A stretch of DNA of 64,000 bases, from positions 1 to 64,000 of the forward strand of contig CAZIGK010000011.1 in the NCBI GenBank assembly GCA_964538615.1. The letters run 5' to 3'. This document shows, piece by piece, positions 1 to 8,022 of the stretch. Numbering within the stretch: the first letter of the stretch is position 1; every line of letters starts with the position of its first letter. Below the pieces are notes generated by a model. It was not told the DNA's origin. It did no database searches and saw only the letters and a program-made list of their open reading frames with translations. The position numbers were made by a program, and so were the translations under genes. This DNA is from CAZIGK01 sp964538615 (GTDB lineage Bacteria > Pseudomonadota > Alphaproteobacteria > Rickettsiales > RI-342).

Positions 1-110
1 GCAAGAACGGCGGCAAGGAGGCCGCCGCCTTCAGCGAACGCAGTGAGAGGGGCTTCAGCCCCGACGCGCAGCGAGGCTAGCAAGCCGAGCGAAGCCAGAG
101 TAAGGACAGG
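1..110. repeat. Dispersed GC-rich intergenic repeat, copy 1 (truncated by the window edge)
   Basis: Nearly identical to the sequence starting at 3029: both carry a hairpin GGCGGC/GCCGCC, then a GGGGCTTCAGCCCC or GGGGCTTTAGCCCC hairpin, then the CGCAGCGAGGCTAG and CCGAGCGAAGCC blocks. The two copies differ at only a handful of positions. No gene is supported inside it. Confidence 0.8.
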
Positions 111-111
111 G

Positions 112-140
112 ATGGATTCCGGGTCAAGCCCGGAATGACG
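112..140. repeat. Small palindromic intergenic element ending ATGACG
   Basis: The inverted repeat ATTCCGGG (116-123) / CCCGGAAT (129-136) is followed by GACG. Related hairpins with the same TGGAT...ATGACG frame occur at 3374-3401 and, in reverse, at 51587-51610. Such palindromes are common between genes in alphaproteobacteria. It may be folded RNA or a dispersed mini-element. Confidence 0.6.
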
Positions 141-270
141 TTGGAGGGTGAAATAAGAAGCGAGTACAGGCATGACGTGGTGGGTGCGGAATGACAAAGA
201 TTTATTTTTTCTCTCATCGCAATAAAATCGTCATATTTATCTGGTTATACTGGGGGCGTCATCTTCCCGT

Positions 271-428
271 TCTCTCTCAGGCCTTCAAAAAGCCATCTGC
301 GATGAGAGAGAATTTCCGCCAGCAATCGGGCTAGTGGAAGCGGGTGACTCCTTAAACCCTTCGGGGTGCGGGATCGGGTCGGTTTTTTCCGAAGCGATTT
401 TGTAGGTGGGGTGAAATTCCCCGAAGGA
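271..428 (+). promoter_or_regulatory. Multi-hairpin 5' leader, candidate cis-regulatory RNA
   Basis: The 160 bases before the membrane protein gene fold into successive hairpins. TCTCTCTCA (271-279) pairs perfectly with TGAGAGAGA (303-311). 313-322 pairs with 331-340 with one mismatch and two wobbles. ACCC-TTCG-GGGT is at 356-367. 373-392 forms a stem around a T6 loop. GGGG (408-411) pairs with CCCC (419-422) just before the AAGGAG ribosome-binding site (424-429), where folding could block translation. A TATACT hexamer at 246-251 is a possible -10 box without a good -35. I tested the glycine and TPP riboswitch consensus by eye and neither fits, so the ligand, if any, is unknown. Confidence 0.45.
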
Positions 429-435
429 GCGTATC

Positions 436-924
436 ATGTTTGACTTCACGTCTATCGCCGCGCAAGTCGCGGTTGCCAATTTTTTTATGATCGTTGCTAC
501 GCTGGTCGTGGGAACCCGGAAAACGAGTCTGATCCACGACAAGTCCGTCCTGTGGTTGGCACTGCCGCTGGCAGCGGTGATGCTGACGCAGGTCAGCACG
601 TTGCCGGCTAGCGCACTGCTCATCGCCTCTTCTCTGGCCAACCACGTGTGGTTGGTGATCTTGGAGAAGGGGGAGCTGAAGGAGAAAGCCAAAATCACCA
701 TGCAAGGTGATGGGCTGATCTTCGTGGCGCATGTCCTGTTCATCGGCGTCCTGGGCTGGTGGATGCCCGGTCTCGCGCTCAACCACATGGCGACGCTCTT
801 CGCGGTCATTATTGCGGCGTTTGCCGCTGCCAATGGCCTTGAGGGGAAGAGCGCGTGGTCCCTCGAGAAGGCGGTTCCGGCCGCCATCGCGGCGATCAGC
901 ATCGGGCTGATCGTCCAGTTTTGA
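436..924 (+). CDS. Small integral membrane protein of unknown function (162 aa)
   Basis: I do not recognise the family. The protein is mostly hydrophobic, with about five likely membrane segments (roughly residues 7-27, 40-70, 95-115, 117-135 and 145-162). A charged loop (EKGELKEKAK, residues about 75-85) lies in the middle. There is no signal peptide or catalytic motif. The start is supported by GAAGGAG eight bases upstream. The gene is a single-gene transcription unit: a long folded leader precedes it and a strong intrinsic terminator begins right after the stop codon. The leader suggests expression controlled at RNA level, perhaps by a transported solute or ion, but that is inference. Its codon choice (many GTC, ATC, TTC) looks somewhat different from the psd-pssA genes that follow. 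Confidence 0.75.
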   Translation: MFDFTSIAAQVAVANFFMIVATLVVGTRKTSLIHDKSVLWLALPLAAVMLTQVSTLPASALLIASSLANHVWLVILEKGELKEKAKITMQGDGLIFVAHVLFIGVLGWWMPGLALNHMATLFAVIIAAFAAANGLEGKSAWSLEKAVPAAIAAISIGLIVQF

Positions 925-963
925 CCAAAACCCCATGTTCGCAGCATGGGGTTTTGGTTTTTT
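925..963 (+). terminator. Strong intrinsic terminator after the 162-aa membrane protein
   Basis: A perfect 13-bp stem, CCAAAACCCCATG (925-937) with CATGGGGTTTTGG (945-957), a 7-base loop and six T residues. It starts immediately after the TGA stop. Confidence 0.95.
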
Positions 964-1145
964 AGGGGGGGGATCCGTTCATCTATTTTCTGATTGTGAG
1001 GTGATGCTGCATCCACCGCTTCACAAATGTTGCAACATGTGCCATGGTGAGCCGTTGTCGGAAGCCGTGCGTGCGGAATGGATACATCTCCCACGGGTAG
1101 CGACCAAAAGCACAAAACATGACCATAGGTGTGGAAGGACGAGCG

Positions 1146-1859
1146 ATGTCTCAAGAAGGCAATTTGCTGGATAATTTAAAAATTTTGATGGTGCCGATTC
1201 ATAAGGAAGGGCATCGGTTCATTGCCATGTTTGCCATTGCCGCCATTGTGCTGGGCGCATTTTCCGACTTTTTGTTTTTTGTCGGGCTGGTGTTGACGGC
1301 CTGGTGTGTGTATTTCTTCCGTGACCCGGAGCGGGTGACCCCGCAGCGCGAGGGGCTGGTGATTAGCCCGGCGGATGGTGTGTTGCTGGAGGTGGTGGAA
1401 GCCGTGCCGCCCGCAGAACTGGGTATGCCGCAAGTGCCACTGAAGCGTCTGAGTATTTTCATGAATGTGTTTAACGTGCATGTAAACCGCGCACCGGTGG
1501 CGGGCACGGTGACGGCGACCCATTATTTTCCGGGGAAGTTTTTGAATGCGGCCCTGGATAAGGCCAGCGAGGAAAACGAGAGGCAGGCACTGAAAATCAC
1601 CACGACGGAGGGGCATGATTTTGCCGTGGTGCAGATTGCCGGGCTGGTAGCGCGCCGTATCATCACGCAGGTACAACAGGGGGATGTGCTGGCGGTGGGG
1701 CAGCGGTTTGGCATTATCCGTTTTGGCAGCCGGGTGGATGTGTATCTGCCGCAAGGAGTAGAGCCGCTGGTGATAGCCGGACAGACCATTGTGGCGGGTG
1801 AGACGGTGCTGGCGGATTTGCATAGCAGCGAGGCGGCACGGTTGGGTGTGAAAGGATAG
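1146..1859 (+). CDS. psd: Phosphatidylserine decarboxylase proenzyme, PSD-A/archaeal type
   Basis: Decarboxylates phosphatidylserine to phosphatidylethanolamine at the inner membrane. The 237-residue protein is the short bacterial form with two N-terminal membrane segments (about residues 23-55) and the conserved FFRDPER and SPADG motifs. The sequence NVFNVHVNRAPVAG is followed near the C terminus by IIRFGSRVDVYLP, where the Gly-Ser bond is the self-cleavage site that yields the pyruvoyl group. I chose ATG 1146, preceded by GGAAGGACG, over an upstream ATG at 1119 that lacks a ribosome-binding site. It lies 4 bases before pssA, the enzyme making its substrate, so the two form an operon. Confidence 0.93.
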   Translation: MSQEGNLLDNLKILMVPIHKEGHRFIAMFAIAAIVLGAFSDFLFFVGLVLTAWCVYFFRDPERVTPQREGLVISPADGVLLEVVEAVPPAELGMPQVPLKRLSIFMNVFNVHVNRAPVAGTVTATHYFPGKFLNAALDKASEENERQALKITTTEGHDFAVVQIAGLVARRIITQVQQGDVLAVGQRFGIIRFGSRVDVYLPQGVEPLVIAGQTIVAGETVLADLHSSEAARLGVKG

Positions 1860-1863
1860 GGGT

Positions 1864-2688
1864 ATGGGTAAATCTTCCTCCGAGAAAGGAGCAGCGCAGC
1901 GCAACGCACAATGGGCGCAGGAAAAGCGGGAAGAACGGGAATCCCGTCATTTTCCGCTGGGGCGGTTGTTTCCCAGCTTTGTGACGTTGATGGGTCTGTG
2001 CGCGGGTTTGAGCGCGATTCGCTTTGCGTTGGAGGGACGGTTTGCTTTCGCCGTGGCCGCGATTATTGCCGCCGCGATTTTTGACGGTATGGACGGACGG
2101 TTGGCGCGCCTGCTAAAAGCCACCAGCACCTTTGGCGCGCAGTTAGATTCTCTGGCGGATTTTATGAGTTTTGGGGTGGCTCCGGCTGTGGTGCTATACC
2201 TGTGGAGTATGCAACAAATGGGCGGGCGCGGCTGGGCTGTGGTGCTGCTGTTTGCGGTGTGCTGCGCGATTCGGCTGGCACGGTTTAACACAGCGGCTAT
2301 TGACCGCCCGAAAAAAGATACCAAACCCGCCAAGCCGGATAAGTTTTTTGTGGGAATGCCAGCCCCGATGGCAGCCTGTGTGAGTTTGTTTTTTTTGGTA
2401 TTAAGCTTTGAATATACTTACGGCTGGTTGCGTGATCCGCTATTGAATGCGGCCTACCTTTCGTTCATTGCTTTGATGATGGCAAGCCGTATCCCCACGG
2501 TGTCGATTAAGCGGTTACAATTTAAGCTGAAACATGCGCGGGCGATTTTGGTTTTCTTCGGGTTATTGATGGCCTTGCTGTTGATTGAACCATGGCTGAC
2601 GCTGGTGGCCATTGCGGTTGGGTATTTTACCTCTATTCCGCTAACGGCTTATATTGTGTGGAAAAACCAGAGCATGCTGGATGAGTGA
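1864..2688 (+). CDS. pssA: CDP-diacylglycerol--serine O-phosphatidyltransferase
   Basis: Makes phosphatidylserine from CDP-diacylglycerol and serine, supplying Psd. The CDP-alcohol phosphatidyltransferase signature (DG-x2-AR-x8-G-x3-D-x3-D) is visible as FDGMDGRLAR...TFGAQLDSLAD at about residues 73-101. Several membrane segments follow. The first 25 residues are charged (SSEKGAAQRNAQWAQEKREE) and probably cytoplasmic. Length (274 aa) fits the alphaproteobacterial family. The gene follows psd by 4 bases and overlaps the start of the SemiSWEET gene by 8 bases, so the three are probably co-translated. Confidence 0.93.
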   Translation: MGKSSSEKGAAQRNAQWAQEKREERESRHFPLGRLFPSFVTLMGLCAGLSAIRFALEGRFAFAVAAIIAAAIFDGMDGRLARLLKATSTFGAQLDSLADFMSFGVAPAVVLYLWSMQQMGGRGWAVVLLFAVCCAIRLARFNTAAIDRPKKDTKPAKPDKFFVGMPAPMAACVSLFFLVLSFEYTYGWLRDPLLNAAYLSFIALMMASRIPTVSIKRLQFKLKHARAILVFFGLLMALLLIEPWLTLVAIAVGYFTSIPLTAYIVWKNQSMLDE

Positions 2689-2953
2689 GTGGTTGGAAAG
2701 TTTTTCCCCGCACTGGGTGGGCAGTCTGGCAGCCATGCTGACCACCGTGTGTTTTATACCTCAGGCGGTAAAAACCCTACGTGAGCGTGATACGCGTGGT
2801 ATTTCTTTGGGGATGTATAGCCTGTTTACTCTGGGCGTTTTTTTCTGGCTAATCTATGGCCTGCTGCTGCAAAGCCCGCCGATGATTCTGGCCAATGCGG
2901 TGACTTTTCCCCTATCGGCGGTGATACTGGGGTGTAAAATCCGTTGGGGGTGA
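2681..2953 (+). CDS. SemiSWEET-type small sugar transporter (PQ-loop, 3 TM)
   Basis: A 90-residue protein with three hydrophobic helices and the PQ motif (TVCFIPQAVKTLRERDTRG, about residues 23-41), as in bacterial SemiSWEETs, which work as homodimers for sugar movement. The remainder (GISLGMYSLFTLGVFFWLIYG) matches the usual second-helix pattern. I start it at ATG 2681, inside the pssA end (8-base overlap, coupled translation). The substrate cannot be read from sequence, and its link with phospholipid synthesis is only positional. Confidence 0.85.
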   Translation: MSEWLESFSPHWVGSLAAMLTTVCFIPQAVKTLRERDTRGISLGMYSLFTLGVFFWLIYGLLLQSPPMILANAVTFPLSAVILGCKIRWG

Positions 2954-3028
2954 TGGCCTGAGGCAGGTTGAGGTGCCTCCTAAAGGGAACGTGGCGCAGG
3001 CATGACGGTTTCTTTGGTGCGAGGGGAC

Positions 3029-3385
3029 AAGAACGGCGGCAAGTAGGCCGCCGCCTTTAGCGAACGTAGTGAGAGGGGCTTTAGCCCCGACGCGCAGCGA
3101 GGCTAGTAAGCCGAGCGAAGCCAAGGAAAGGTTTTGCAAGGGGACAAGAAGTGAGGACAGCAGTCCGAACCCTTTAGCGAGTGAAACGAGAGGGGCTTTA
3201 GCCCCGACGCGCAGCGAGGCTAGCAAGCCGAGCGAAGCCAAGGAAAGGTTTTGCAAGGGGACAAGAAGTGAGGACAGTAGTCCGAACCCTTTAGCGAGTG
3301 AAACGAGAGGGGCTTTAGCCCCGACGCGTAGCGAGGCTAGCAAGCCGAGCGGAGCCAAGGAAAGTTTTTCTCGTGGATGCCTGCC
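3029..3385. repeat. Tandem array of 117-bp units of the dispersed repeat (about three copies)
   Basis: GAGAGGGGCTTTAGCCCC recurs at 3071, 3188 and 3305, exactly 117 bases apart. Units 2 and 3 are almost identical. Unit 1 has a different left arm (GGCGGC hairpin), the same arm as the copy at 1-110. Because 117 is divisible by 3, the array stays open in several frames on both strands (for example 3069-3398 plus and 2912-3532 minus). These ORFs lack ribosome-binding sites and I do not call them genes. Confidence 0.85.
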
Positions 3386-3401
3386 TTCGCAGGCATGACG
3401 T
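3374..3401. repeat. Small palindromic intergenic element ending ATGACG
   Basis: ATGCCTGC-CTTC-GCAGGCAT followed by GACG. It shares the TGGAT...ATGACG frame of the element at 112-140 although the stem sequence differs. It sits directly at the right end of the 117-bp array. Confidence 0.55.
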
Positions 3402-3417
3402 GTTATATAGGGGCAAG

Positions 3418-3455
3418 AAGCAGCCCTCAATAACCAACGAAGTTGAGAGCTGCTT
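3418..3455 (-). terminator. Hairpin after the aspartate aminotransferase gene, probable terminator
   Basis: AAGCAGCCCTCAA (3418-3430) pairs with TTGAGAGCTGCTT (3443-3455) with one mismatch, immediately downstream of the aatA stop on the minus strand. The T-run on the minus strand is weak, so termination may be inefficient. Confidence 0.55.
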
Positions 3456-4676
3456 TTAAGCGGCCTGACGGACGTTATGAAGCCTGGAAACAGCATCCGC
3501 AATGCGGGTGCAGGCTTTGTCCAGCAAGGCATCTGAGGTGGCGTAGGAGATGCGGAAGAAGCCTTCCAGACCGAAAGCAGAACCGGGAACCACGGCCACC
3601 AGTGCTTCTTCCAGCAGATAGGCGCTGACGGCGAGATCGTCTTTTAAGACGGTGCCGTGTGGGGTGGTGGCGCCAATTAAACCTTCACAGCTTGGGAAGA
3701 CGTAAAATGCTCCTTCTGGTGTGCGGCAGGTGATGCCGGGAATGCTATTCAGACGGCTGACCACCAGATCACGGCGGCGTTGGAAAACCTGACGCCATTC
3801 ATGGAGGAAGGTTTGATCCCCCTCCAGTGCGGCGATAGTGGCCGCCTGCGCAATGGAGCAGGGGTTAGAGGTGCTTTGGGATTGAATATCCGCCATGGCT
3901 TTGATGAGCGGTAATGGCCCAGCGGCATAGCCAATGCGCCAGCCAGTCATGGCATAGGCTTTGGAGACACCGTTCAGGGTGAGGGTGCGTTCTTGCAGGG
4001 TGGGTTCTACCTGTGCGATGGTGCTGTAGGCTGTCCCTGTGTAGAGCAGATGTTCGTAGATGTCATCGGACAGGATATGCACGTGTGGATGCTTCACTAA
4101 CACTGCCGCCAGCGCCTGTAGTTCTGCGTGGGTGTAGGCGGCTCCGGTTGGGTTGCTGGGGGAGTTGAGCACCAGCCATTTGGTTTTAGGGGTAATCGCT
4201 TGTTCTAATTGCTGCGGGGTGATTTTGAAGCCGGAAGCCGCTGTGCACGTGACTGCAACCGGGGTGCCACCCGCGAACATGACCATATCCGGATAAGAAA
4301 CCCAGTAAGGGGCAGGAATGATGACCTCATCCGCTTCATTCAGAGTGGCGAGAAACGCATTGAAAATCAGTTGTTTGGCACCTGTGCCTACCACGATTTG
4401 GGCGGGGTCGTAGGTCAGGTTGTTTTCCCGCTGGTATTTGGCGGCAACCGCTTTGCGCAGGGCAGGTGTGCCAGCAACGGGCGTGTATTTGGTTTCACCA
4501 CGCGCCATAGCAGCGGTTGCGGCGTCTTTAATCCATTGTGGGGTATCAAAATCCGGCTCGCCCGCGCCCAGACCAATCACATCTTTGCCAGCGGCTTTCA
4601 GCTCAGCGGCCTTGGTGGTGACGGCAATGGTGGCAGAGGGTTTTAACTGCTGCATGCGGGATGAGAGGAATGCCAT
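3456..4676 (-). CDS. aatA: Aspartate/aromatic aminotransferase, class I PLP-dependent (alphaproteobacterial type)
   Basis: Transfers the amino group between aspartate (and probably prephenate or aromatic acids) and 2-oxoglutarate, using PLP in the cytoplasm. The 406-residue protein has the subgroup-I-beta features: LGAGEPDFDTP (about 36-46), the NSPSNPTG substrate motif (about 171-178), the SDDIYEHLLY stretch, and the PLP lysine in NGVSKAYAMTGWRIGY (about 236-251). The C terminus carries the conserved arginine context FFRISYATS. It is read alone on the minus strand and faces the tandem repeats; ribD lies upstream on the same strand after 15 bases, so it may be co-transcribed with ribD. Confidence 0.93.
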   Translation of the reverse strand: MAFLSSRMQQLKPSATIAVTTKAAELKAAGKDVIGLGAGEPDFDTPQWIKDAATAAMARGETKYTPVAGTPALRKAVAAKYQRENNLTYDPAQIVVGTGAKQLIFNAFLATLNEADEVIIPAPYWVSYPDMVMFAGGTPVAVTCTAASGFKITPQQLEQAITPKTKWLVLNSPSNPTGAAYTHAELQALAAVLVKHPHVHILSDDIYEHLLYTGTAYSTIAQVEPTLQERTLTLNGVSKAYAMTGWRIGYAAGPLPLIKAMADIQSQSTSNPCSIAQAATIAALEGDQTFLHEWRQVFQRRRDLVVSRLNSIPGITCRTPEGAFYVFPSCEGLIGATTPHGTVLKDDLAVSAYLLEEALVAVVPGSAFGLEGFFRISYATSDALLDKACTRIADAVSRLHNVRQAA

Positions 4677-4691
4677 GGTAAGAACTCAACA

Positions 4692-5864
4692 CTAAAGGGA
4701 AGACGGATGGGGTGTATTTATACCGTTGTGGGCGTCGCGCTGCAAGTGCAGAAGCGTATTATCCCCCATCGGGAGGCGGCGGCAAAGGTGCCATTCACCC
4801 TGAGGGAGGTGAGACAGGTGACGTGCTGCAATGGCGGGTTGGCTATCTGCCCCAAGGAGGAGTGGCGCCTGTAGCCAGTAGAGGTGGTCTATCAGGCCAG
4901 CATCTAAACATGCGCTGGTGAGGCGGGAGCCGGATTCCAGCAGCAGGTGATTGATGCCATGCTGTGCCAGTAGTGACAGCACATCTGGCAGATGGCGGGT
5001 GTTGGTCACCTGCAAAAGAATGATACCTGCCGCCTGTGCCTGCTGTTGATAGTCAGGGGGGTAGGGTTGGTCGCAGAGAATCCATGTCGGATGCTGTGCT
5101 GCGGTTTGCCAAAGCACATGCTGCGGTTGCAGGCAGGTGGGTTGACGGGTGAGCAATAGGCGGATGGGAGAGCGAGCCTCCAGACCAGGAAGGCGGCAGG
5201 TGAGGGAGGGATTGTCGCGTAATAAGGTGCCGGAGCCGATGAGAATAGCATCATGCGTGGTGCGCAGATAATGGCCGAAGTGACGGGCAGTGGGATTGGT
5301 GATCCATTGGCTGGTGCCATCCGACAGGGCGATACGGCCATCCAGCGAACTGGCGATTTTGGCGCTGACCTGTGGGCGCTGGTGCAGGATGCGGCTGAAG
5401 AAACCAGCATGATGCGCCTGAGCCTCTGCTTGCAGAACCCCAACCGTGACGGCAATACCTGCGGCATGCAACTGGGCGAAGCCACGGCCGGAGACGCGGG
5501 AATCCGGGTCTTGGGTGGCGCTGACGACACGGGTAACGCCTGCCTGTATGAGGGCTTGCGTGCAGGGCGGGGTTTTGCCGTGATGGGCGCAGGGTTCCAG
5601 AGTGGTGTAGGCGGTCGCGCCGTGTGCATTGCTTCCGGCCTGTTGTAAGGCCATGACCTCCGCATGGGGGCGTCCGGTGGGGGGATGGCCATGGCCACGC
5701 CCCAGCAACCGACCGTCTTTCACTATCACGCAGCCAACGGAGGGAGCATCCGCTGTGATGCCTTGCCCACGCATGGCGAGTTGCAGCGCAAGCTGCATCC
5801 AGCGCGTATCCTCCGGCTGGATGGGGGAGAAGGTGAGAGAGGGTGATAGACTGAGTGCGGGCAT
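4692..5864 (-). CDS. ribD: Bifunctional diaminohydroxyphosphoribosylaminopyrimidine deaminase / 5-amino-6-(5-phosphoribosylamino)uracil reductase
   Basis: Carries out the second and third steps of riboflavin synthesis. The N-terminal deaminase domain shows the zinc ligands HAEVMAL and LEPCAHHGKTPPCTQAL (about residues 67-112). The C-terminal reductase domain begins at SAKIASSLDGRIAL (about 166) and has the LIGSGTLLRDNPSLTCR nucleotide-binding region. Length (390 aa) is normal for a complete fused RibD. The other rib genes are not in this window. The start ATG 5864 lacks a strong ribosome-binding site, so a few residues either way are uncertain. Confidence 0.92.
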   Translation of the reverse strand: MPALSLSPSLTFSPIQPEDTRWMQLALQLAMRGQGITADAPSVGCVIVKDGRLLGRGHGHPPTGRPHAEVMALQQAGSNAHGATAYTTLEPCAHHGKTPPCTQALIQAGVTRVVSATQDPDSRVSGRGFAQLHAAGIAVTVGVLQAEAQAHHAGFFSRILHQRPQVSAKIASSLDGRIALSDGTSQWITNPTARHFGHYLRTTHDAILIGSGTLLRDNPSLTCRLPGLEARSPIRLLLTRQPTCLQPQHVLWQTAAQHPTWILCDQPYPPDYQQQAQAAGIILLQVTNTRHLPDVLSLLAQHGINHLLLESGSRLTSACLDAGLIDHLYWLQAPLLLGADSQPAIAARHLSHLPQGEWHLCRRLPMGDNTLLHLQRDAHNGINTPHPSSL

Positions 5865-5918
5865 GGGGCAGAGAATGATGGAAGGGTTGCCACGGCTGCG
5901 GTGGAGTCAGCGCGCTGT

Positions 5919-6584
5919 TTAGTCTCGTTTCAGGGTGGCGATATGCTGGGCATAGTGCTCGGGTCCGTCTTTGAAGACGGCTGTACCGGCCACCAGCACA
6001 TCGGCCCCGGCACCGACAATATCGCCCGCATTATGGGCGGTGACCCCGCCATCTACCTGCAAGTCTATGTTGCGGCCAGAGCGGTCGATCATCTGGCGGA
6101 TATGCTGGATTTTCGGCAGTTGGCTCTGGATGAAGCTTTGCCCGCCAAAACCGGGGTTGACGCTCATGACCAGAATCAGATCTACCAGATCCATCACATA
6201 ATGCAGACAGTCCGGCGGGGTGGTGGGAACCAAGGATACACCAGCTTTTTTGCCAAGAGCTTTAATGGCTTGCAGGGTGCGATGCAGGTGGGTGGTGGCT
6301 TCCGCATGGACGGTGATAATGTCTGCTCCGGCATCGGCGTAGGAAGCGATGGACAGTTCGGGTTTTTCGATCATCAGGTGGACATCGAACACCAGAGGGC
6401 TGTGGGGGCGCAAGGCTTTAATCACGCAGGGGCCGATGGTGAGATTGGGGACAAACAGGCCGTCCATCACATCCACATGGATATAATCGGCTCCGGCGGC
6501 GGTAATGGCACGAATTTCCTGCCCCAGATGGGCGAAATCTGCCGAGAGGATGGAGGGGGCGATTTTAGTGGGTTGCTGTGCCAT
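5919..6584 (-). CDS. rpe: Ribulose-phosphate 3-epimerase
   Basis: Interconverts ribulose-5-phosphate and xylulose-5-phosphate in the pentose phosphate pathway. The 221-residue TIM barrel shows the family start KIAPSILSADFAHLGQEI, the metal-binding YIHVDVMDG (about 32-40), the histidine in FDVHLMI, and the phosphate loop SVNPGFGGQSFI. I placed the start at the ATG whose protein begins MAQQPTKIAPS; the frame is open 58 codons further upstream, but that extension overlaps rsmB and looks non-coding. It lies between ribD and rsmB on the same strand. Confidence 0.93.
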   Translation of the reverse strand: MAQQPTKIAPSILSADFAHLGQEIRAITAAGADYIHVDVMDGLFVPNLTIGPCVIKALRPHSPLVFDVHLMIEKPELSIASYADAGADIITVHAEATTHLHRTLQAIKALGKKAGVSLVPTTPPDCLHYVMDLVDLILVMSVNPGFGGQSFIQSQLPKIQHIRQMIDRSGRNIDLQVDGGVTAHNAGDIVGAGADVLVAGTAVFKDGPEHYAQHIATLKRD

Positions 6585-6655
6585 GGAATGCCTATGGAAA
6601 GTCAAGAGCGTTGATGGTGAAAATATAGCAGGGGAACAAGGCTTGAGGAAGGGTT

Positions 6656-7984
6656 TTAGGGCTGTTTGCGTAGGCAAACAGTGAAAAAGCCATCCATACC
6701 GCCGATGTCTGCCAGATGGGTGGGCAGGCAACGCAACCAGCCTTCCGGCTGTTGGCACAGATGATACAGGGCGGGCAGGTGAGTGGGGGGCTGGATGATG
6801 GCATCCCGCTGATGGGAAAGGAAATGCTGGATTTGCTCTTCACCTTCTGCCGGTTCCAGTGAACAGGTGGCATAGACCAGTTCTCCGCCCGGTTTTAGCC
6901 AGCCCCATGCCTGTTGTAACAGCTGTCGTTGCAGGTCAGCCAGTTCGGTGCATTCGGAGGGCAGTTTCAGGTAGGGCATGTCCGGGTGACGGCGCAGCGT
7001 ACCGCTGGCGGTGCAGGGGGCATCCAGCAAAATCGCATCGAACAGGTGAGGCGGTTGCCATTGTAGCGCATTCGCGGCAATGGGGGTGGGCGCAAACCCT
7101 AGTCGCTGCATATTCTGTTGCAACCGTTGCAAACGCTTGGCTGAGCGATCCAGCGCGGTGACCTGCGCACCCGTGGCACAAAGCTGCGCGGTTTTGCCGC
7201 CGGGGGCGGCACAGAGATCTAACACCTGAGAGGCGGGGGTGAGTTGGGTAAAGAGGCGGGCAGACAGGCTGGAAGAAACATCCTGCACCCACCATGCACC
7301 ATCGCGGTAGCCGGGTAGTTCTGGTATGGCACCGGCTTTGTGCAGGCGCAGGGTGATGGCATCCAGAAGATGGGGTTGAAATGCGGCCAGCGTCTCTAGC
7401 CAGTGGGGTGCGCTGGCAGGGTCTTTCAGGGTGATATCAAGCGGGGCGGGTTGCAGGCTGGCGCTGATGATGGCCTGTGTGGTTTCAGCCCCGTAGTGTT
7501 GTTGCCAGCGTTGTTGCCACCAGTCTGGCAGGGGAGAATGCTGTGCCAGCAGGGGAGGGAGTGAGTTCTCCAGATGCTGAGCGCATTTGCGCAAGACAGC
7601 ATTCAGCAGGCCTTTTAACCCCGGCATGCCCTGTTGTTGTGCCAGTTGCAAGGTGGTATCCACTGCGGCATGAGCGGGGATCCCGGCATAAAGCTGCAAT
7701 GCACCCAACAGTAAAAGCCATTCTGCTCCCCGATTTTTGCCGGCGAGCGGCGTTTGCAGAAACGAGCATGCCCAATGCAGTAAGGCGCCGTGATAACGCA
7801 AACCAAGCAGGGTGAGGCGCATCGCCAAAGCCCGATCCGGCGGGCTGAGTGGACGGCTGCGCTGGTCGAACTGTGCATCCAGCGGCAAGCGGCGTTCCAG
7901 AACATCTTTCAGCAATTGCAGGGCGACCAGGCGGCTTGCCAGAGCATCCTGTTTTTGCGTAGAGTGGGGGGAGGGATGGGACAT
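6656..7984 (-). CDS. rsmB: 16S rRNA (cytosine(967)-C5)-methyltransferase
   Basis: Methylates C967 of 16S rRNA. The N-terminal NusB-like RNA-binding domain (about residues 15-150) is followed by the Rossmann methyltransferase domain. Visible motifs are the SAM site LDLCAAPGGKTAQL, motif IV LDAPCTASGTLRRHPD with the release cysteine, and motif VI YATCSLEPAEGEEQ with the catalytic cysteine. Length is typical. Neither the ATG used here nor an in-frame GTG at 8002 has a clear ribosome-binding site. It is transcribed away from the DUF1674 gene, only about 40 bases from it. Confidence 0.92.
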   Translation of the reverse strand: MSHPSPHSTQKQDALASRLVALQLLKDVLERRLPLDAQFDQRSRPLSPPDRALAMRLTLLGLRYHGALLHWACSFLQTPLAGKNRGAEWLLLLGALQLYAGIPAHAAVDTTLQLAQQQGMPGLKGLLNAVLRKCAQHLENSLPPLLAQHSPLPDWWQQRWQQHYGAETTQAIISASLQPAPLDITLKDPASAPHWLETLAAFQPHLLDAITLRLHKAGAIPELPGYRDGAWWVQDVSSSLSARLFTQLTPASQVLDLCAAPGGKTAQLCATGAQVTALDRSAKRLQRLQQNMQRLGFAPTPIAANALQWQPPHLFDAILLDAPCTASGTLRRHPDMPYLKLPSECTELADLQRQLLQQAWGWLKPGGELVYATCSLEPAEGEEQIQHFLSHQRDAIIQPPTHLPALYHLCQQPEGWLRCLPTHLADIGGMDGFFTVCLRKQP

Positions 7985-8022
7985 GCGGGAATGGAACAAC
8001 ACAGAGTATAAGGAGCATCAGA

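Noticed and set aside
271..428. The leader as a glycine or TPP riboswitch
   Set aside because: CTCTCAGGC and CGGGGTGC fragments are there, but the other conserved blocks (GGACAGAG for glycine; CTGAGA and the ACCTGATCTGG block for TPP) are missing.
935..1174. A 79-codon frame between the membrane protein and psd
   Set aside because: It begins within the terminator hairpin and ends inside psd; no coding signs.
3029..3385. The tandem repeats as a CRISPR array
   Set aside because: The units are 117 bp with nearly no unique spacers and no cas genes are nearby.
3069..3398. 109-codon plus-strand and 206-codon minus-strand frames in the 117-bp repeats
   Set aside because: The frames exist because the repeat length is a multiple of three. 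There is no ribosome-binding site, and the product is only the repeat itself.
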